This document shows positions 8,557 through 17,521 of a DNA stretch of 64,000 nucleotides, piece by piece. How positions within the stretch are numbered: the stretch's first letter is position 1; every line of letters starts with the position of its first letter. Under the pieces are notes generated by a model that was not told the DNA's origin, ran no database searches, and was given only the letters and a program-made list of their open reading frames with translations. The translations under genes were made by a program, and so were the position numbers. Origin of the DNA: Sphingobium sp. WTD-1 (lineage in GTDB: Bacteria > Pseudomonadota > Alphaproteobacteria > Sphingomonadales > Sphingomonadaceae); NCBI RefSeq assembly GCF_030128825.1, contig NZ_CP119127.1, positions 726,001 to 790,000 on the forward strand, in the 5' to 3' direction.

Positions 8557-9518
8557 TCGCGTCGCTGCTGTTGATGGCCGCCGCCGCGAGCGGGCCGGTG
8601 GCGCCCAAGCCGCTGCTGCGCGACCCGGTGCATGATGGTGCGGCCGATGCGTCGACCGTCTATGACCGCAAGAGCGGCGAATGGGTGATGTTCTACACCA
8701 ATCGCCGCGCCGACCTGCCCATGGAGGACGCCAAGGATGTCCGCTGGGTCCATGGCACGGCGATCGGCACGGCGCGGTCGAAGGATGGCGCCAGGTGGCG
8801 CTACAGCGGCACGGCGACGATCCCGACCAGCTGCACCGGCGAGACGCTGTGGGCGCCCGAGGTGCAGTGGCTGGAAGGCCAGTGGCATATGTGGCTGACG
8901 GTGGTGCCGGGCATCTATCGCGACTGGAATGCGCCGCGCTTCATCGTCCATCTGACCAGCCCGGACCTCAAGAGCTGGACCTGTGGCGAGCGGCTCGATC
9001 TCGGCTCCGACCGGGTGATCGATGCCAGCATATTGGCGTTGCCGGGCGGGGGCTATCGGCTGTTCTTCAACGACGAGCGGATGAACAAGGCGATCCGCAC
9101 CGCCGACAGCAGCGACCTCATCCACTGGACCGTCAAGGACCGGCTGACCGACACGCCGGGCGAAGGCCCCAAGGCGTTTGCCTGGAAGGGCAAATATTGG
9201 CTGATCTCCGACGCGTGGAAGGGGTTGCTGGTGATGCGCTCCGACGACGGGACACACTGGACGCGCCAGCCGGACTATATATTGGCCACGCCCGGCAAGG
9301 CACCGACCGACCGGGCCAAGGGCCAGCATCCCGACATCATCGTGTCGCGCGACCGGGCCTATATCATCTATTTCGTCCATCAGGAGGGCGAGGACGAGGC
9401 GAAGGCCAATCCCGACTGGAAGCGCCGGTCGGTGCTGCAGATCGCCGAACTGACCGAGAAGGACGGGATCGTCAGCGTCGATCGCGATGCGCCGGCGCAT
9501 ATACGACTAAAGCCCTGA
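8553..9518 (+). CDS. Secreted five-bladed beta-propeller glycoside hydrolase (GH43-like)
   Basis: A 321-residue protein with a short hydrophobic signal (MIASLLLMAAAASG). The mature sequence has propeller features shared by clan GH-F/J enzymes: LLRDPVHDG with an early Asp, WVMFYTNRRA, TLWAPEVQW, and DASILALPGGGYRLFFND, ending with an HPDIIVSRDRAYI blade. It probably cuts arabinose- or galactose-containing side chains. I cannot place it in a numbered family with certainty; GH43 is the closest fit and a GH117- or GH130-type enzyme is possible. It overlaps the esterase stop by four bases and closes the enzyme part of the plus-strand unit, 46 bases before the LacI-type regulator. Confidence 0.6.
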   Translation: MIASLLLMAAAASGPVAPKPLLRDPVHDGAADASTVYDRKSGEWVMFYTNRRADLPMEDAKDVRWVHGTAIGTARSKDGARWRYSGTATIPTSCTGETLWAPEVQWLEGQWHMWLTVVPGIYRDWNAPRFIVHLTSPDLKSWTCGERLDLGSDRVIDASILALPGGGYRLFFNDERMNKAIRTADSSDLIHWTVKDRLTDTPGEGPKAFAWKGKYWLISDAWKGLLVMRSDDGTHWTRQPDYILATPGKAPTDRAKGQHPDIIVSRDRAYIIYFVHQEGEDEAKANPDWKRRSVLQIAELTEKDGIVSVDRDAPAHIRLKP

Positions 9519-9564
9519 TCGCCGCGATTTTCCTTGCCCGTAAAAGTGGCTAGGAAGATGGACG

Positions 9565-10614
9565 ATGCAGAAAGCCGCGAAGAAGAAGCCGCCCACGATC
9601 CGCGAAGTCGCCGCCCGTGCCGGCGTGTCGATGATGACCGCGTCGCGCGCGATCAACGGCAAGGCGCTGGTCAGCGCCAAGTCGCAACAGGCGGTCGAGC
9701 AGGCGGTCAAGGATCTGGGCTATGTGCCCAATGCGTCGGCGCGCGCGCTGGTGGGCAGTGCCGACCGGCGGGTGGCGTTGCTGCACAGCAATTCGACGAC
9801 ATCGGCCTATCTGGGCGAGCTGCTGCTCGGCGCGCTGGGCGAGGCACCGCAGCGCCATCTGCATCTGGTGGTCGAGCAATGCGCGCCCGGCGCCTTTGCC
9901 AAGGAGATCGTCGATCAGGTGTCGAAGGCGCATGTCGCCGGCGTCATCCTGCCGCCGCCGCTGTGCGACTGGGCCGAACTGGTCGAGGCGTTGCAGGCGC
10001 GCGACATCGCCGTGGTCGGCATCGCGCCCGATGGCGACGTGCCCGGCATGCTGGCGGTGGGGACGGACGACCGCCATGCCGCCTATGACCTGACCCGGCA
10101 CCTCATCGACCTTGGCCATCGGCAGATCGGCTTCATCTCCGGCAATATCCGCCACCGCGCCAGCGCCCGGCGCCTGCAGGGCTTTCGCGACTGCCTGGCC
10201 GACCGGGGCATAAAACTGGACGAGCGCTGGATCGTGCCGGGCGACTTTTCCTACCGATCAGGGCTGGATGCGGCCGAGCAATTGCTGAGCCTCGACACGC
10301 CGCCCAGCGCCATCTTTGCCTGCAATGACGATATGGCGGCGGCGGCGATCACGGTGGCGCATCAGCGGCGGATCAACGTGCCGGGCGACATCACCATCTG
10401 CGGGTTCGACGACACCCCGCTGGCGAGCGCGATCTGGCCGGCGCTGACGACGATCCGCCAGCCGATCCGCGACATGGCGCGCGAGGCGATCGGCCTGCTG
10501 GGCGCCCATTTCAGCAGCCAGGACGATGGGGCCGGCGAAGAGGCGCTGGGCCGGGTGAAGCTGGATTATCAGCTGATCCGGCGCCAGTCGGATGCCGTGC
10601 CCTCACGGCATTGA
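9565..10614 (+). CDS. LacI-family transcriptional regulator
   Basis: A 349-residue regulator. The N-terminal helix-turn-helix TIREVAARAGVSMMTASRAI (residues 11-30) and the hinge region ending in GYVPNASARAL are diagnostic of LacI/GalR proteins. The rest is the periplasmic-binding-protein-like effector domain, with AIFACNDDMAAAAI and ITICGFDDTPLA segments typical of the C-terminal half. It sits 46 bases after the propeller hydrolase, on the same strand, and most likely represses the pectin unit in the absence of an oligosaccharide or uronide signal. The ATG at 9565 follows AGGAAGATGGA. No clear LacI-type operator with a central CG was recognised upstream. Effector identity is unknown. Confidence 0.9.
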   Translation: MQKAAKKKPPTIREVAARAGVSMMTASRAINGKALVSAKSQQAVEQAVKDLGYVPNASARALVGSADRRVALLHSNSTTSAYLGELLLGALGEAPQRHLHLVVEQCAPGAFAKEIVDQVSKAHVAGVILPPPLCDWAELVEALQARDIAVVGIAPDGDVPGMLAVGTDDRHAAYDLTRHLIDLGHRQIGFISGNIRHRASARRLQGFRDCLADRGIKLDERWIVPGDFSYRSGLDAAEQLLSLDTPPSAIFACNDDMAAAAITVAHQRRINVPGDITICGFDDTPLASAIWPALTTIRQPIRDMAREAIGLLGAHFSSQDDGAGEEALGRVKLDYQLIRRQSDAVPSRH

Positions 10615-10618
10615 TTAC

Positions 10619-10688
10619 AAGCTGCCAGGATGCTGACGCATCGGCAGCTTGAAACACTCAGGCGCCGCGCGGGCTGATCAAAGCCCGC
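10619..10688. terminator. Two hairpins between convergent genes
   Basis: The space between the LacI-type gene (+) and the esterase gene (-) holds two stems. The first pairs AAGCTGCC (10619-10626) with GGCAGCTT (10643-10650), with an inner GATGC/GCATC stem. The second pairs GCGGGCT (10669-10675) with AGCCCGC (10682-10688). Neither has a long U-tract, so a factor-independent terminator is only moderately supported; the position between convergent stops is what argues for it. Confidence 0.5.
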
Positions 10689-10706
10689 TTAAGGTGACAG
10701 CGAAGT

Positions 10707-11525
10707 TTACAGGAAGCCGACCTGCCTGAGCCAGGCTTCGCACAGGCGCGGCCAGAGCGAGACGGGCTGATCCGGCGTGTCGAGCGCGAAGCCATGGGGG
10801 GCGTCGGCGAAGATGTGCAGCTCCGCGCTGCCGCCCGCATCCTGCCAGGCGCGGCTGAGGCGATGGGCGTTTTCGACCGGCACCACCGGATCATTGCCGG
10901 CATAGACGATGAAGGCCCGCGGCGGGCCGGGCCGCAATTGCACGTCGGGCTGGAGCGCATCGTAGAGCGCCTGCTTTTCCACCGGCGGCAGCGGCGGCTT
11001 GTCGGCGACGATGGTGCGGCCTTTGGCATTGGTGGAAATGGGCGCATAGCCGATCACCATGACATCGGGCCGCTGCGGCGCGACATCGCCCCAGTCCGCC
11101 GGATAATGCGCGGCGAGGCAGGCGGCGAGATGGCCGCCCGAGGAGAGGCCGACGACGCCGACGCCATCAGGCGTCAGGCCGGAGGCGCGGATCATCCGCA
11201 TCGCGGCGAGCGCATCGTCGAGCGGCGCGGACGGGCCGGTGCCGGCATGGGGGAAGCGGTGGATGAGGACGAAGGCATGATAGCCGAGCGATGTCAGCCA
11301 TTGCGCGACCTGTACCCCTTCGCGTCCGGCCATCAGCGCGACATAGCCGCCGCCGCCCAGGACGAGCATGGCGCGGCCATTGGGCCGGTCCGGCGCATAG
11401 CCGAGCAGCACCGGCCGATCGACGGCGGTGACGATCGCCTGTTCGGGCGCGGCATTGGCGTCTTCCAGCGCGAAGGCGCCGCTTGGCGCGTCGCGCAGCG
11501 GCCAGACCAGATCAGCAGCGAGCAT
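10707..11525 (-). CDS. Alpha/beta-hydrolase, probable sugar-acetyl esterase
   Basis: A 272-residue alpha/beta-hydrolase without a signal peptide. It shows VLGGGGYVALMAG (oxyanion region), the nucleophile elbow GLSSGGHLA, an acid-bearing VYAGNDPVVPVENA and a histidine in APHGFAL, the pattern of BD-FAE/acetylxylan-esterase-like enzymes. It probably deacetylates imported sugars or oligosaccharides in the cytoplasm. I chose the ATG at 11525 because GGGAG lies six bases upstream on the coding strand; it overlaps the end of the GH43 gene by 14 bases. The longer frame from 11570 would overlap that gene further. It is the last gene of the minus-strand rhamnose unit. Confidence 0.75.
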   Translation of the reverse strand: MLAADLVWPLRDAPSGAFALEDANAAPEQAIVTAVDRPVLLGYAPDRPNGRAMLVLGGGGYVALMAGREGVQVAQWLTSLGYHAFVLIHRFPHAGTGPSAPLDDALAAMRMIRASGLTPDGVGVVGLSSGGHLAACLAAHYPADWGDVAPQRPDVMVIGYAPISTNAKGRTIVADKPPLPPVEKQALYDALQPDVQLRPGPPRAFIVYAGNDPVVPVENAHRLSRAWQDAGGSAELHIFADAPHGFALDTPDQPVSLWPRLCEAWLRQVGFL

Positions 11526-12552
11526 TGGATACTCCCATCGGGCAGCCATGGGTGGGATAGGCTTCGCCATCCAGTTCCACGGCCTCGCGCACGACCTCCA
11601 GTCGATCGCCGGCGTCGCGCATCTCGTAGAATTTGGCGATCGCCCGCTTGAACGGGCGGTGGAGGACCAGCATCAGCTTGCCATCAAAGGCATGGAACAG
11701 CATGCCACGGCCGCTGTCCTGCATGATGAGCGGGCCAAGCTGTTCCCACGGACCGGCGATGGTGCCCGACTTTGAGCGGGCCTGCGCCTGGACATAGCCG
11801 CCCTTCCCCCAGCTCGACCAGAGCATCAGCAGCGTGCCGGTCTTGGTGCGATAGAGTTCGGGGCCGTCGGTGACATAGCCCATGTCCCCTTCGGGCTGTT
11901 TCTGGCCGATCACCCAGTCGGCCTCATTGGCGCGGAACAGCAATTGCGGCTTGCCGGCGGGCGAGAGATCGTCCTTCAGCGGCAGCGCCTCCATCGTACC
12001 GACGCCCATCTGCAGCCATTCATGGGCATAGACCATCCAGGGCTTACCAGCCGGGTCGACATAGAGGCTGCCGTCGAGCGTCATGGCATTGGGCGTAGTG
12101 ACCGGCTCACCCTTGTGGATAAGCTGATAGGGGCCATCGACCCGGTCGGCCACCGCCAGCAAGGTGGCGCGGCGATAATTGGGGCGCTTGCCGCTGGCCG
12201 GGACCGGTGCCTTGTCATTGTGGAAGGTGGCGAAGAGATAATAGCGCCCCTTCCAGCGATGCACCTCCGGCGCCCAGCCGCCGTCATTGGCCCAGCTGTC
12301 CTTCGGCAGGGCGAAGGCCAGTTTGGGTGTCTGCCAATGGGCGAGATCGGTGCTGGCATAGGCCATGATGCCGATGCGCGGATCGCCGGTGACGGCCGGG
12401 TCATTCTTCGAGAAGAGCCAGTAGGTTCGGCTGCCCTGCTCCGCCACGACGAAGGGATCATGGATGCGCAGATGCGATGTCAGCAGCGGCGCGTCGGCCG
12501 CCGCCACCGGGGCGGCGAGCGTCAGCAGCAGGGCGGCGAGCCAGCGACGCAT
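11512..12552 (-). CDS. GH43-family glycoside hydrolase (arabinosidase/xylosidase type), secreted
   Basis: A 346-residue protein with signal peptide MRRWLAALLLTLAAPVAAADA. GH43 landmarks are visible: the general base Asp32 in RIHDPFVV, WAPEVHRWKGRYYLFATF, the DGSLYVDPAGKPWMVYAHEW blade and the probable general acid in TDGPELYR. The family removes alpha-L-arabinofuranosyl, beta-xylosyl or galactosyl residues from plant polysaccharides. Its start shares one base with the stop of rhaT (TGATG). The coding sequence contains an isolated exact DnaA box at 12114-12122. Exact substrate is unknown; arabinan or arabinogalactan side chains of rhamnogalacturonan I are the natural guess. Confidence 0.82.
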   Translation of the reverse strand: MRRWLAALLLTLAAPVAAADAPLLTSHLRIHDPFVVAEQGSRTYWLFSKNDPAVTGDPRIGIMAYASTDLAHWQTPKLAFALPKDSWANDGGWAPEVHRWKGRYYLFATFHNDKAPVPASGKRPNYRRATLLAVADRVDGPYQLIHKGEPVTTPNAMTLDGSLYVDPAGKPWMVYAHEWLQMGVGTMEALPLKDDLSPAGKPQLLFRANEADWVIGQKQPEGDMGYVTDGPELYRTKTGTLLMLWSSWGKGGYVQAQARSKSGTIAGPWEQLGPLIMQDSGRGMLFHAFDGKLMLVLHRPFKRAIAKFYEMRDAGDRLEVVREAVELDGEAYPTHGCPMGVSNARC

Positions 12553-13616
12553 CAGCTCGCCAGCCTGTTGCCATAGCCGATGATGAGGGTGGCAAGGATC
12601 AGCAGGCCGACCCCGCTCCACACCATGCGGCGCACCGCCGGCGCGGCATCCTTCCACTCGCGGAAGGCAAAGCCCCAGCAGGTTCCGAAGATGATGATCG
12701 AGGCCATGTGCAGCGTCCAGCTGGAGAAGCCGAAGCGGCCCATCTGGCTTTCACCCATGGTGTAGAAGAAGAACTGGAAATACCAGGCCGTGCCCGCCAC
12801 CGCGCAGAGCAGGAAATTGGGCAGGAGCTTGGGGCGCTGGCCGCTGGCGTCGGGTGCCCCGGCCCATTGGCCCGCCGACTTGTTCCTGGCGATCAGCCAG
12901 CCGCACCAGAGCGCGTTGGTGATGAGGCCACCGAACATGACGAGGCAGAGGGTGGGAAGGCCGGTCCACAGGGGGCCGGTGCCGGCGGCGGCCGACAGCG
13001 CCTTGACCGGCTCACCGGCGGCGAGGCCGAAGGCAAAGCAGCTCGACATGATGCCGGAGAAGATGGCGACGGCGATGCCCTTCCTAAAATCGAACTCGGC
13101 GACGACGGCCGCCTTCTGTTCGGTCGAGAGTGCCGCATCCTTGCGGGCGCCGGCACGGGCGACGACGACGATGCCGAGCACGGTGACGGCCAGGCCCAGC
13201 AGGACGATCTGGCCGTGCAGGGTGCCGGCAATTTCCGTCATGAAGCTGCCGTCGAAGATCGGCGGGATGAGCGTGCCGAAAACGGTGCACAGGCCCAGCA
13301 CCACCGCCATGCCAAGCGAGAGGCCGAGATAGCGCATGGTGAGGCCATAGGTGAGGCCGCCAAAGCCCCAGAGAAAGCCGAAGAAGATGCACCAGCGGAC
13401 CACCGACGAAGGCACCTGCGCCATCACGCCCATCAGGTCGTTGGTCTGGACCGAGGCGAAGAACCAGGGCGCGATCACCCAGGAGAAGATGCCGCCGGTC
13501 AGCCAGAAAATCTCCCAGTTCCAGCGCTTCACGCCGCGGAAGGGGACATAGAAGCTGGCCGAGGCGAAGCCGCCGAGCCAGTGGAAGAGGACGCCGAGCA
13601 GGGGATTGGGGGTCAT
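12552..13616 (-). CDS. rhaT: L-rhamnose:proton symporter RhaT
   Basis: A 354-residue inner-membrane protein with about ten hydrophobic helices. Sequence features typical of RhaT are GVLFHWLGGFASASFYVP at the N-terminus, KRWNWEIFWLTGGIFSW, LTMRYLGLSLGMAV, and FGLAAGEPV in the middle. RhaT in enterobacteria imports L-rhamnose with H+. Here it lies between the lactonase gene and GH43, inside a unit carrying the rest of rhamnose catabolism, which strongly supports the assignment. The ATG at 13616 overlaps the lactonase stop (ATGA); upstream in-frame codons lie inside that gene. Length matches the enterobacterial protein (about 344 residues). Confidence 0.93.
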   Translation of the reverse strand: MTPNPLLGVLFHWLGGFASASFYVPFRGVKRWNWEIFWLTGGIFSWVIAPWFFASVQTNDLMGVMAQVPSSVVRWCIFFGFLWGFGGLTYGLTMRYLGLSLGMAVVLGLCTVFGTLIPPIFDGSFMTEIAGTLHGQIVLLGLAVTVLGIVVVARAGARKDAALSTEQKAAVVAEFDFRKGIAVAIFSGIMSSCFAFGLAAGEPVKALSAAAGTGPLWTGLPTLCLVMFGGLITNALWCGWLIARNKSAGQWAGAPDASGQRPKLLPNFLLCAVAGTAWYFQFFFYTMGESQMGRFGFSSWTLHMASIIIFGTCWGFAFREWKDAAPAVRRMVWSGVGLLILATLIIGYGNRLAS

Positions 13617-14515
13617 AGCGCAAGTCCCAGACGATAGAGGCGATTGGCGTTGCCGGCGAACATGGCGCGGCGATCGGCTTCGGGGAAATCCGACACGATG
13701 GCGTGATAGGCTTCCATATAACGGTCGATCGGGCCGAACAGCTTGTCGGTCGGCGTGTCGCTGGCAAAGGCGCAACGATCGACCCCGAACATGTCGATCG
13801 CCTCATGCACCAGCGGCGCGATGCCGGCCATGGTCCAGTCGCGGCGGATGAAGCCCATGCCCGACAGCTTGACCGCGACATGGGGCAGCGCGGCAAGCGC
13901 CTTCATGCCCCGGCGCCAGTCGTTGAGGCCATCCGGGTCGGTCAGGACCGGCATGCCCATATGGTTGATGATGACCGGGATGTCCGGGTGGCGCTCGATC
14001 AGCGGGACGAGGCCGGGCATCTGCCCCGGATAGCATTGCAGGTCGAAGGAGAGGCCATGTTTGGCGAGCAGGCCATAGCCCGCCTGCCATTGCGGATCGA
14101 CGGTGAGGTCGACCGGGCCATAGGTGCGCTGGGGATCGGCATGCCAGTTGACGATATGGCGGATGCCCCTGACGCGGGGATGGGCGGCCTGCGCGGCCAG
14201 CAGCGCATCGACATCCGGGTCGTGGAGGGCGGCGAAGGCGACGAAGCCGGTGGGAAGGCCATCGACGGCAGCGAGCGTGTCGAGCCACTGGGTCTCGCGC
14301 AGCGCGCTTTCCGCGGCCGCGCCGGCATCGACATGGACCGCGCCGATGACGTTCCAGCGGGTAAGGTCTTCGCGATATTGGGCGACGCCATAGTCATGGG
14401 CGATCGGCTCGACGCTGCCATTGGGGCCATCGTCCGAAAAGGGCGGGCTCAGCCAGTCGTAGCGGATATGATTGAGATCCCACAGATGGATATGGGCATC
14501 GACAAAGGGGATCAT
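13613..14515 (-). CDS. LRA2: L-rhamnono-gamma-lactonase (amidohydrolase superfamily)
   Basis: A 300-residue cytoplasmic TIM-barrel metal hydrolase of the COG3618 type, with the metal-binding DAHIHLW (His8, His10), VRGIRHIVNW, VIINHMG and the late FASDTP aspartate. In non-phosphorylated rhamnose pathways an enzyme of this superfamily opens L-rhamnono-1,4-lactone to L-rhamnonate. The gene lies between the KDR dehydrogenase and rhaT genes, so the lactonase role is the best reading. Related proteins act on L-fucono- or galactaro-lactones, so specificity is inferred from neighbours. It is separated from the upstream SDR gene by 181 bases containing a dispersed inverted repeat. Confidence 0.8.
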   Translation of the reverse strand: MIPFVDAHIHLWDLNHIRYDWLSPPFSDDGPNGSVEPIAHDYGVAQYREDLTRWNVIGAVHVDAGAAAESALRETQWLDTLAAVDGLPTGFVAFAALHDPDVDALLAAQAAHPRVRGIRHIVNWHADPQRTYGPVDLTVDPQWQAGYGLLAKHGLSFDLQCYPGQMPGLVPLIERHPDIPVIINHMGMPVLTDPDGLNDWRRGMKALAALPHVAVKLSGMGFIRRDWTMAGIAPLVHEAIDMFGVDRCAFASDTPTDKLFGPIDRYMEAYHAIVSDFPEADRRAMFAGNANRLYRLGLAL

Positions 14516-14539
14516 GCGTCCTCTCCAGAAACATAAAGT

Positions 14540-14633
14540 CCGTTCGCCCTGAGCCTGTCGAAGGGTTGGCTGAGCGAAGTCGAAGCCTTCGCCATGCTCA
14601 GGCGGGGGCTTCGACTTCGCTCAGCCCGAACGG
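14540..14633. repeat. Dispersed REP-like inverted repeat in operon gap
   Basis: A 94-base imperfect palindrome. The outer arms are CCGTTCG (14540-14546) and CGAACGG (14627-14633). The inner arms are a perfect 20-base inverted repeat at 14568-14587 and 14607-14626 with a 19-base loop. The phrase CCCTGAGCCTGTCGAAGG and the complementary CTTCGCTCAGCCCGAACGG resemble a repeat found many times in sphingomonad genomes. It lies in the only large gap of the minus-strand rhamnose unit and could form a strong stem-loop in that mRNA, affecting message stability or relative expression of upstream and downstream genes. Confidence 0.75.
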
Positions 14634-14696
14634 GGTAGGATGTCTTGCGGCGCGCCGGGCTCTTGGATGGCCGGTCGCGCCGCGTAGAGTTTTGAA

Positions 14697-15446
14697 TCAG
14701 AAGGTGGTGCGGCCGCCCGAGGTGTCGAAGGTCGACGCCGTGGTGAAGCTGCATTCCTCGCTGGCCATGAAGCAGACCATGGCGGCCGATTCCTCGACCA
14801 GGCCAAGGCGACCCATCGGGATCTTCGAGCGCATATAGTCGACCTGGCTCTGCGGCAGCTGTTCCAGGATCGGGCTTTCGAAGGTGGCCGGGGTCAGCGC
14901 ATTGGCGATCACGCCCTTGCCCGCCAGTTCCTTGCCGATGCTCTTGGTGAGGCCGATGACCCCCGCCTTGCTGGCCGAATAGGCGCTGGCATTGGGATTG
15001 CCTTCCTTGCCCGCGACCGAGGCGAGGTTGACGATCCGGCCATAGCCGTTTTCGAGCATGAAGGGCACGACTTCCCGGTTGCAGTAGAAGAGGCCGTTCA
15101 GGTTGATGTCGATCACCCGCTGCCAGCTGTCGACCGGATAGTCCCACACCGTGGCGGTCGCGCCGGTGATGCCGGCCGAGCAGACGAGGACGTCGATCTT
15201 GCCCAGCGCATCCGCGCTGGCCTTGGCGGCGGCGGCGACGGCAGCCTGATCGGAGACGTCGAGCGCAACCACATGGGTCGCGCCGACTTCATCCTTGGCA
15301 GCGGCGAGGGCGTCGGCGTTCAGATCCCACAGGACCACCTTGCCGCCTTCTTCGACGATGCGCTTGGCGACCAGCTTGCCCAGGCCCGAGGCGCCACCGG
15401 TGACGATGGCGCAGCGACCTTCATAGCGTCCGGAAAAGACGCTCAT
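14697..15446 (-). CDS. LRA5: SDR dehydrogenase, probable 2-keto-3-deoxy-L-rhamnonate 4-dehydrogenase
   Basis: A 249-residue short-chain dehydrogenase with the nucleotide-binding TGGASGLG (16-23), NNAG equivalent CSAGITG, and catalytic Tyr156-x-x-x-Lys160 in SAYSASKAG. In the alternative L-rhamnose pathway an SDR oxidises 2-keto-3-deoxy-L-rhamnonate to the 2,4-diketo form, which the FAH-type hydrolase then splits. The gene overlaps that hydrolase gene by four bases (ATGA), and the C-terminal TFDTSGGRTTF replaces the usual DGG ending. The pathway step is inferred from gene order and known pathway content; the other SDR (18528) fits L-rhamnose 1-dehydrogenase far better. Confidence 0.82.
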   Translation of the reverse strand: MSVFSGRYEGRCAIVTGGASGLGKLVAKRIVEEGGKVVLWDLNADALAAAKDEVGATHVVALDVSDQAAVAAAAKASADALGKIDVLVCSAGITGATATVWDYPVDSWQRVIDINLNGLFYCNREVVPFMLENGYGRIVNLASVAGKEGNPNASAYSASKAGVIGLTKSIGKELAGKGVIANALTPATFESPILEQLPQSQVDYMRSKIPMGRLGLVEESAAMVCFMASEECSFTTASTFDTSGGRTTF

Positions 15447-16300
15447 CCGAGCACCTCGTCACCCAGGTGGCGCCATTCCACGACATTCTGCTTCTGACTG
15501 CCGAGCTTGGCGATGCCCAGTTCCATGACGTCGCCGGCCTTGAGATAGACGGCCTGCGGCTTCTTGCCCTCGCCCACGCCCGGAGGGGTGCCGGTGATCA
15601 TCAGGTCACCGGGGTAGAGGGTGATATATTCGCTGACATAGGAGATGAGCTGGGCGACGTTGAAGATCATCGTCCTGGTGTTGCCGGTCTGCATCCGCGC
15701 GCCATTGACGTCGAGATACATGTCGAGATCCTGCGGGTTGCCGATTTCGTCGGCGGTCACCAGCCAGGGGCCGACCGGGCAGAAGGTGTCATGGCCCTTG
15801 CCCTTGCTCCACTGGGTGCCGCGCTGCTTCTGGTTGAAGCGTTCCGACACGTCGTTGACGAGGACATAGCCCGCGACCTTCGACAGCGCCTCTTCTTCCG
15901 ACACGAAGCGGCAGGTTTCGCCGATGACCACGCCCAGCTCGACTTCCCAGTCGCCATGGGTCGCGCCCTTGGGCAGCATCACTTCGTCATTGGGACCGTT
16001 GAGCGACGACAGCGCCTTCATGAACATCATCGGCTCGGTCGGGATCGGAAGGTTGGATTCGATCGCATGATCCTCATAGTTGAGGCCGATGGCGACGATC
16101 TTGCCAATGCCCTTGACCGGCACGCCATAGCGCGGGTCGCCATCGACGACGGGGAGCGACGCGATGTCGACGCCCTTGGCGGCGGCGAGGCTCTCGATCG
16201 TCAGGTCGGCGACGACGCCGGACAGGTCACGAATCTTGCCTTCGGCATCGATCACGCCGGGCTTTTCCTGGCCACGCTGGCCGAAACGAACAAATTTCAT
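15443..16300 (-). CDS. LRA6: 2,4-diketo-3-deoxy-L-rhamnonate hydrolase (FAH superfamily)
   Basis: A 285-residue fumarylacetoacetate-hydrolase-fold protein: IVAIGLNYEDHA, the metal-site EVELGVVIG, the aspartate of LVNDVSERFNQ, and the C-terminal ITGTPPGVG loop. In the Sphingomonas rhamnose pathway this enzyme hydrolyses 2,4-diketo-3-deoxy-L-rhamnonate to pyruvate and L-lactate, replacing the aldolase of other routes. It sits between the rhamnonate dehydratase and the SDR. I chose ATG 16300 (MKFVRFGQRG), preceded by AGAGAAAG; the longer frame from 16327 starts with TTG and adds nine poorly conserved residues. The L-lactate product links this gene to lutABC downstream of the divergent unit. Confidence 0.88.
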   Translation of the reverse strand: MKFVRFGQRGQEKPGVIDAEGKIRDLSGVVADLTIESLAAAKGVDIASLPVVDGDPRYGVPVKGIGKIVAIGLNYEDHAIESNLPIPTEPMMFMKALSSLNGPNDEVMLPKGATHGDWEVELGVVIGETCRFVSEEEALSKVAGYVLVNDVSERFNQKQRGTQWSKGKGHDTFCPVGPWLVTADEIGNPQDLDMYLDVNGARMQTGNTRTMIFNVAQLISYVSEYITLYPGDLMITGTPPGVGEGKKPQAVYLKAGDVMELGIAKLGSQKQNVVEWRHLGDEVLG

Positions 16301-16327
16301 GGGATCAGTCTTTCTCTGTTCAGGCAA

Positions 16328-17521
16328 TCAGTGGGTATAGGGACGGTGCATCGCGATATCGGGGTTGAGGTCGACGCCGAAGCCCGGCTTGTCGAGCGCG
16401 GTCACCTTCATGCGGCCATTTTCCGGCACCGGTTCACCCAGCAATTGCGGGTGGAACATCGGCACCACCTCCGTCGGCCCCGGATGCATCATCAGGAACT
16501 CGGCGAAGGGCGAGTTGTGGCGGGTGATGACGAAATGATAGCTGTAGACCGACGAGCCATGCGGCACGACCATCTTGCCATGGGCGTCGGCCAGCGCGCT
16601 GATCTTGAGCAGTTCGGTCACGCCGCCGCACCAGCCGACGTCGGGCTGGATGATGTCGCAGCAATCCATTTCCATCAGCATGCGGAAGCCCCAGCGGGTC
16701 GCTTCATGCTCGCCGGTGGTGACCAGCATGCCCTTGGGCACGTTGCGCTTGAGCTGCTGGTAGCCCCAATAATCGTCCGGGCTGATCGCTTCCTCGATCC
16801 ACTTGAGACCCAGCTCATGCGCGGCGATGGCGAGGCGGGTGGCATAGTCGACGTCTAGCGCCATCCAGCAGTCCCACATCAGCCAGAAATCATCGCCGAC
16901 CTTCGAGCGCATGTCGGCCAGTTCGGCGATATTCTTCTTCAGGCCCTCAATGCCTTCGGCCGGGCCGTGGTGCAGCGCCATCTTGCCGCCGATGAAGCCG
17001 AATTCCTTCGCCTTGTCCGGGCGCGCGCCGGTGGCGTAGAATTGCAGTTCGTCGCGCACGGCGCCACCGAGCAGATGATAGACCGGTTCCTGGCGCAGCT
17101 TGCCGAGCAGATCCCAGAGCGCAAGGTCGACGCCGGAGATGGCGTTGATGACCAGGCCCTTGCGGCCATAATATTGGGTCGAGAAATACATCTGGTCCCA
17201 GATCTTCTCATAGTCGGTCGGCGACCGGCCTTCGAGGAAACGGGCGAGATGCTTTTCGACGATATAGGCGGCGGGCTCGCCACCGGTCGTCACGGCGAAA
17301 CCGATGGTGCCGTCCTCCGCCTCGATCTCCACCACCAAGGTGCCGAGCACATTGATGCCGAAGCTCTGCCGCGACTGGCGATATTCGGGATATTTCGACA
17401 TCGGCGTCGCGATGTGATCGTCGATCCAGTGGCCTTCGCCCTGGTCATGATAATCGGCACCGCCGCCGCGCACGGTGAAGGCGCGGACATGCTTGATCTT
17501 CGGCAACGTCACGATGGGCAC
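16328..17521 (-). CDS. rhmD: L-rhamnonate dehydratase (enolase superfamily)
   Basis: A 397-residue enzyme closely resembling enterobacterial Rhm[11 protein letters not shown] at the start, [25 protein letters not shown] split as a conserved block, [35 protein letters not shown] and [14 protein letters not shown] near the end. It dehydrates L-rhamnonate to 2-keto-3-deoxy-L-rhamnonate using Mg2+; it corresponds to LRA3 of the alternative pathway. Start choice: GTG at 17521 has GGGAG seven bases upstream and gives a length close to RhmD; an ATG at 17548 and a TTG at 17599 are further out without a good ribosome binding site. It is the first gene of the minus-strand unit, divergent from the IclR-type regulator. 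Confidence 0.93.
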   Translation of the reverse strand: MPIVTLPKIKHVRAFTVRGGGADYHDQGEGHWIDDHIATPMSKYPEYRQSRQSFGINVLGTLVVEIEAEDGTIGFAVTTGGEPAAYIVEKHLARFLEGRSPTDYEKIWDQMYFSTQYYGRKGLVINAISGVDLALWDLLGKLRQEPVYHLLGGAVRDELQFYATGARPDKAKEFGFIGGKMALHHGPAEGIEGLKKNIAELADMRSKVGDDFWLMWDCWMALDVDYATRLAIAAHELGLKWIEEAISPDDYWGYQQLKRNVPKGMLVTTGEHEATRWGFRMLMEMDCCDIIQPDVGWCGGVTELLKISALADAHGKMVVPHGSSVYSYHFVITRHNSPFAEFLMMHPGPTEVVPMFHPQLLGEPVPENGRMKVTALDKPGFGVDLNPDIAMHRPYTH

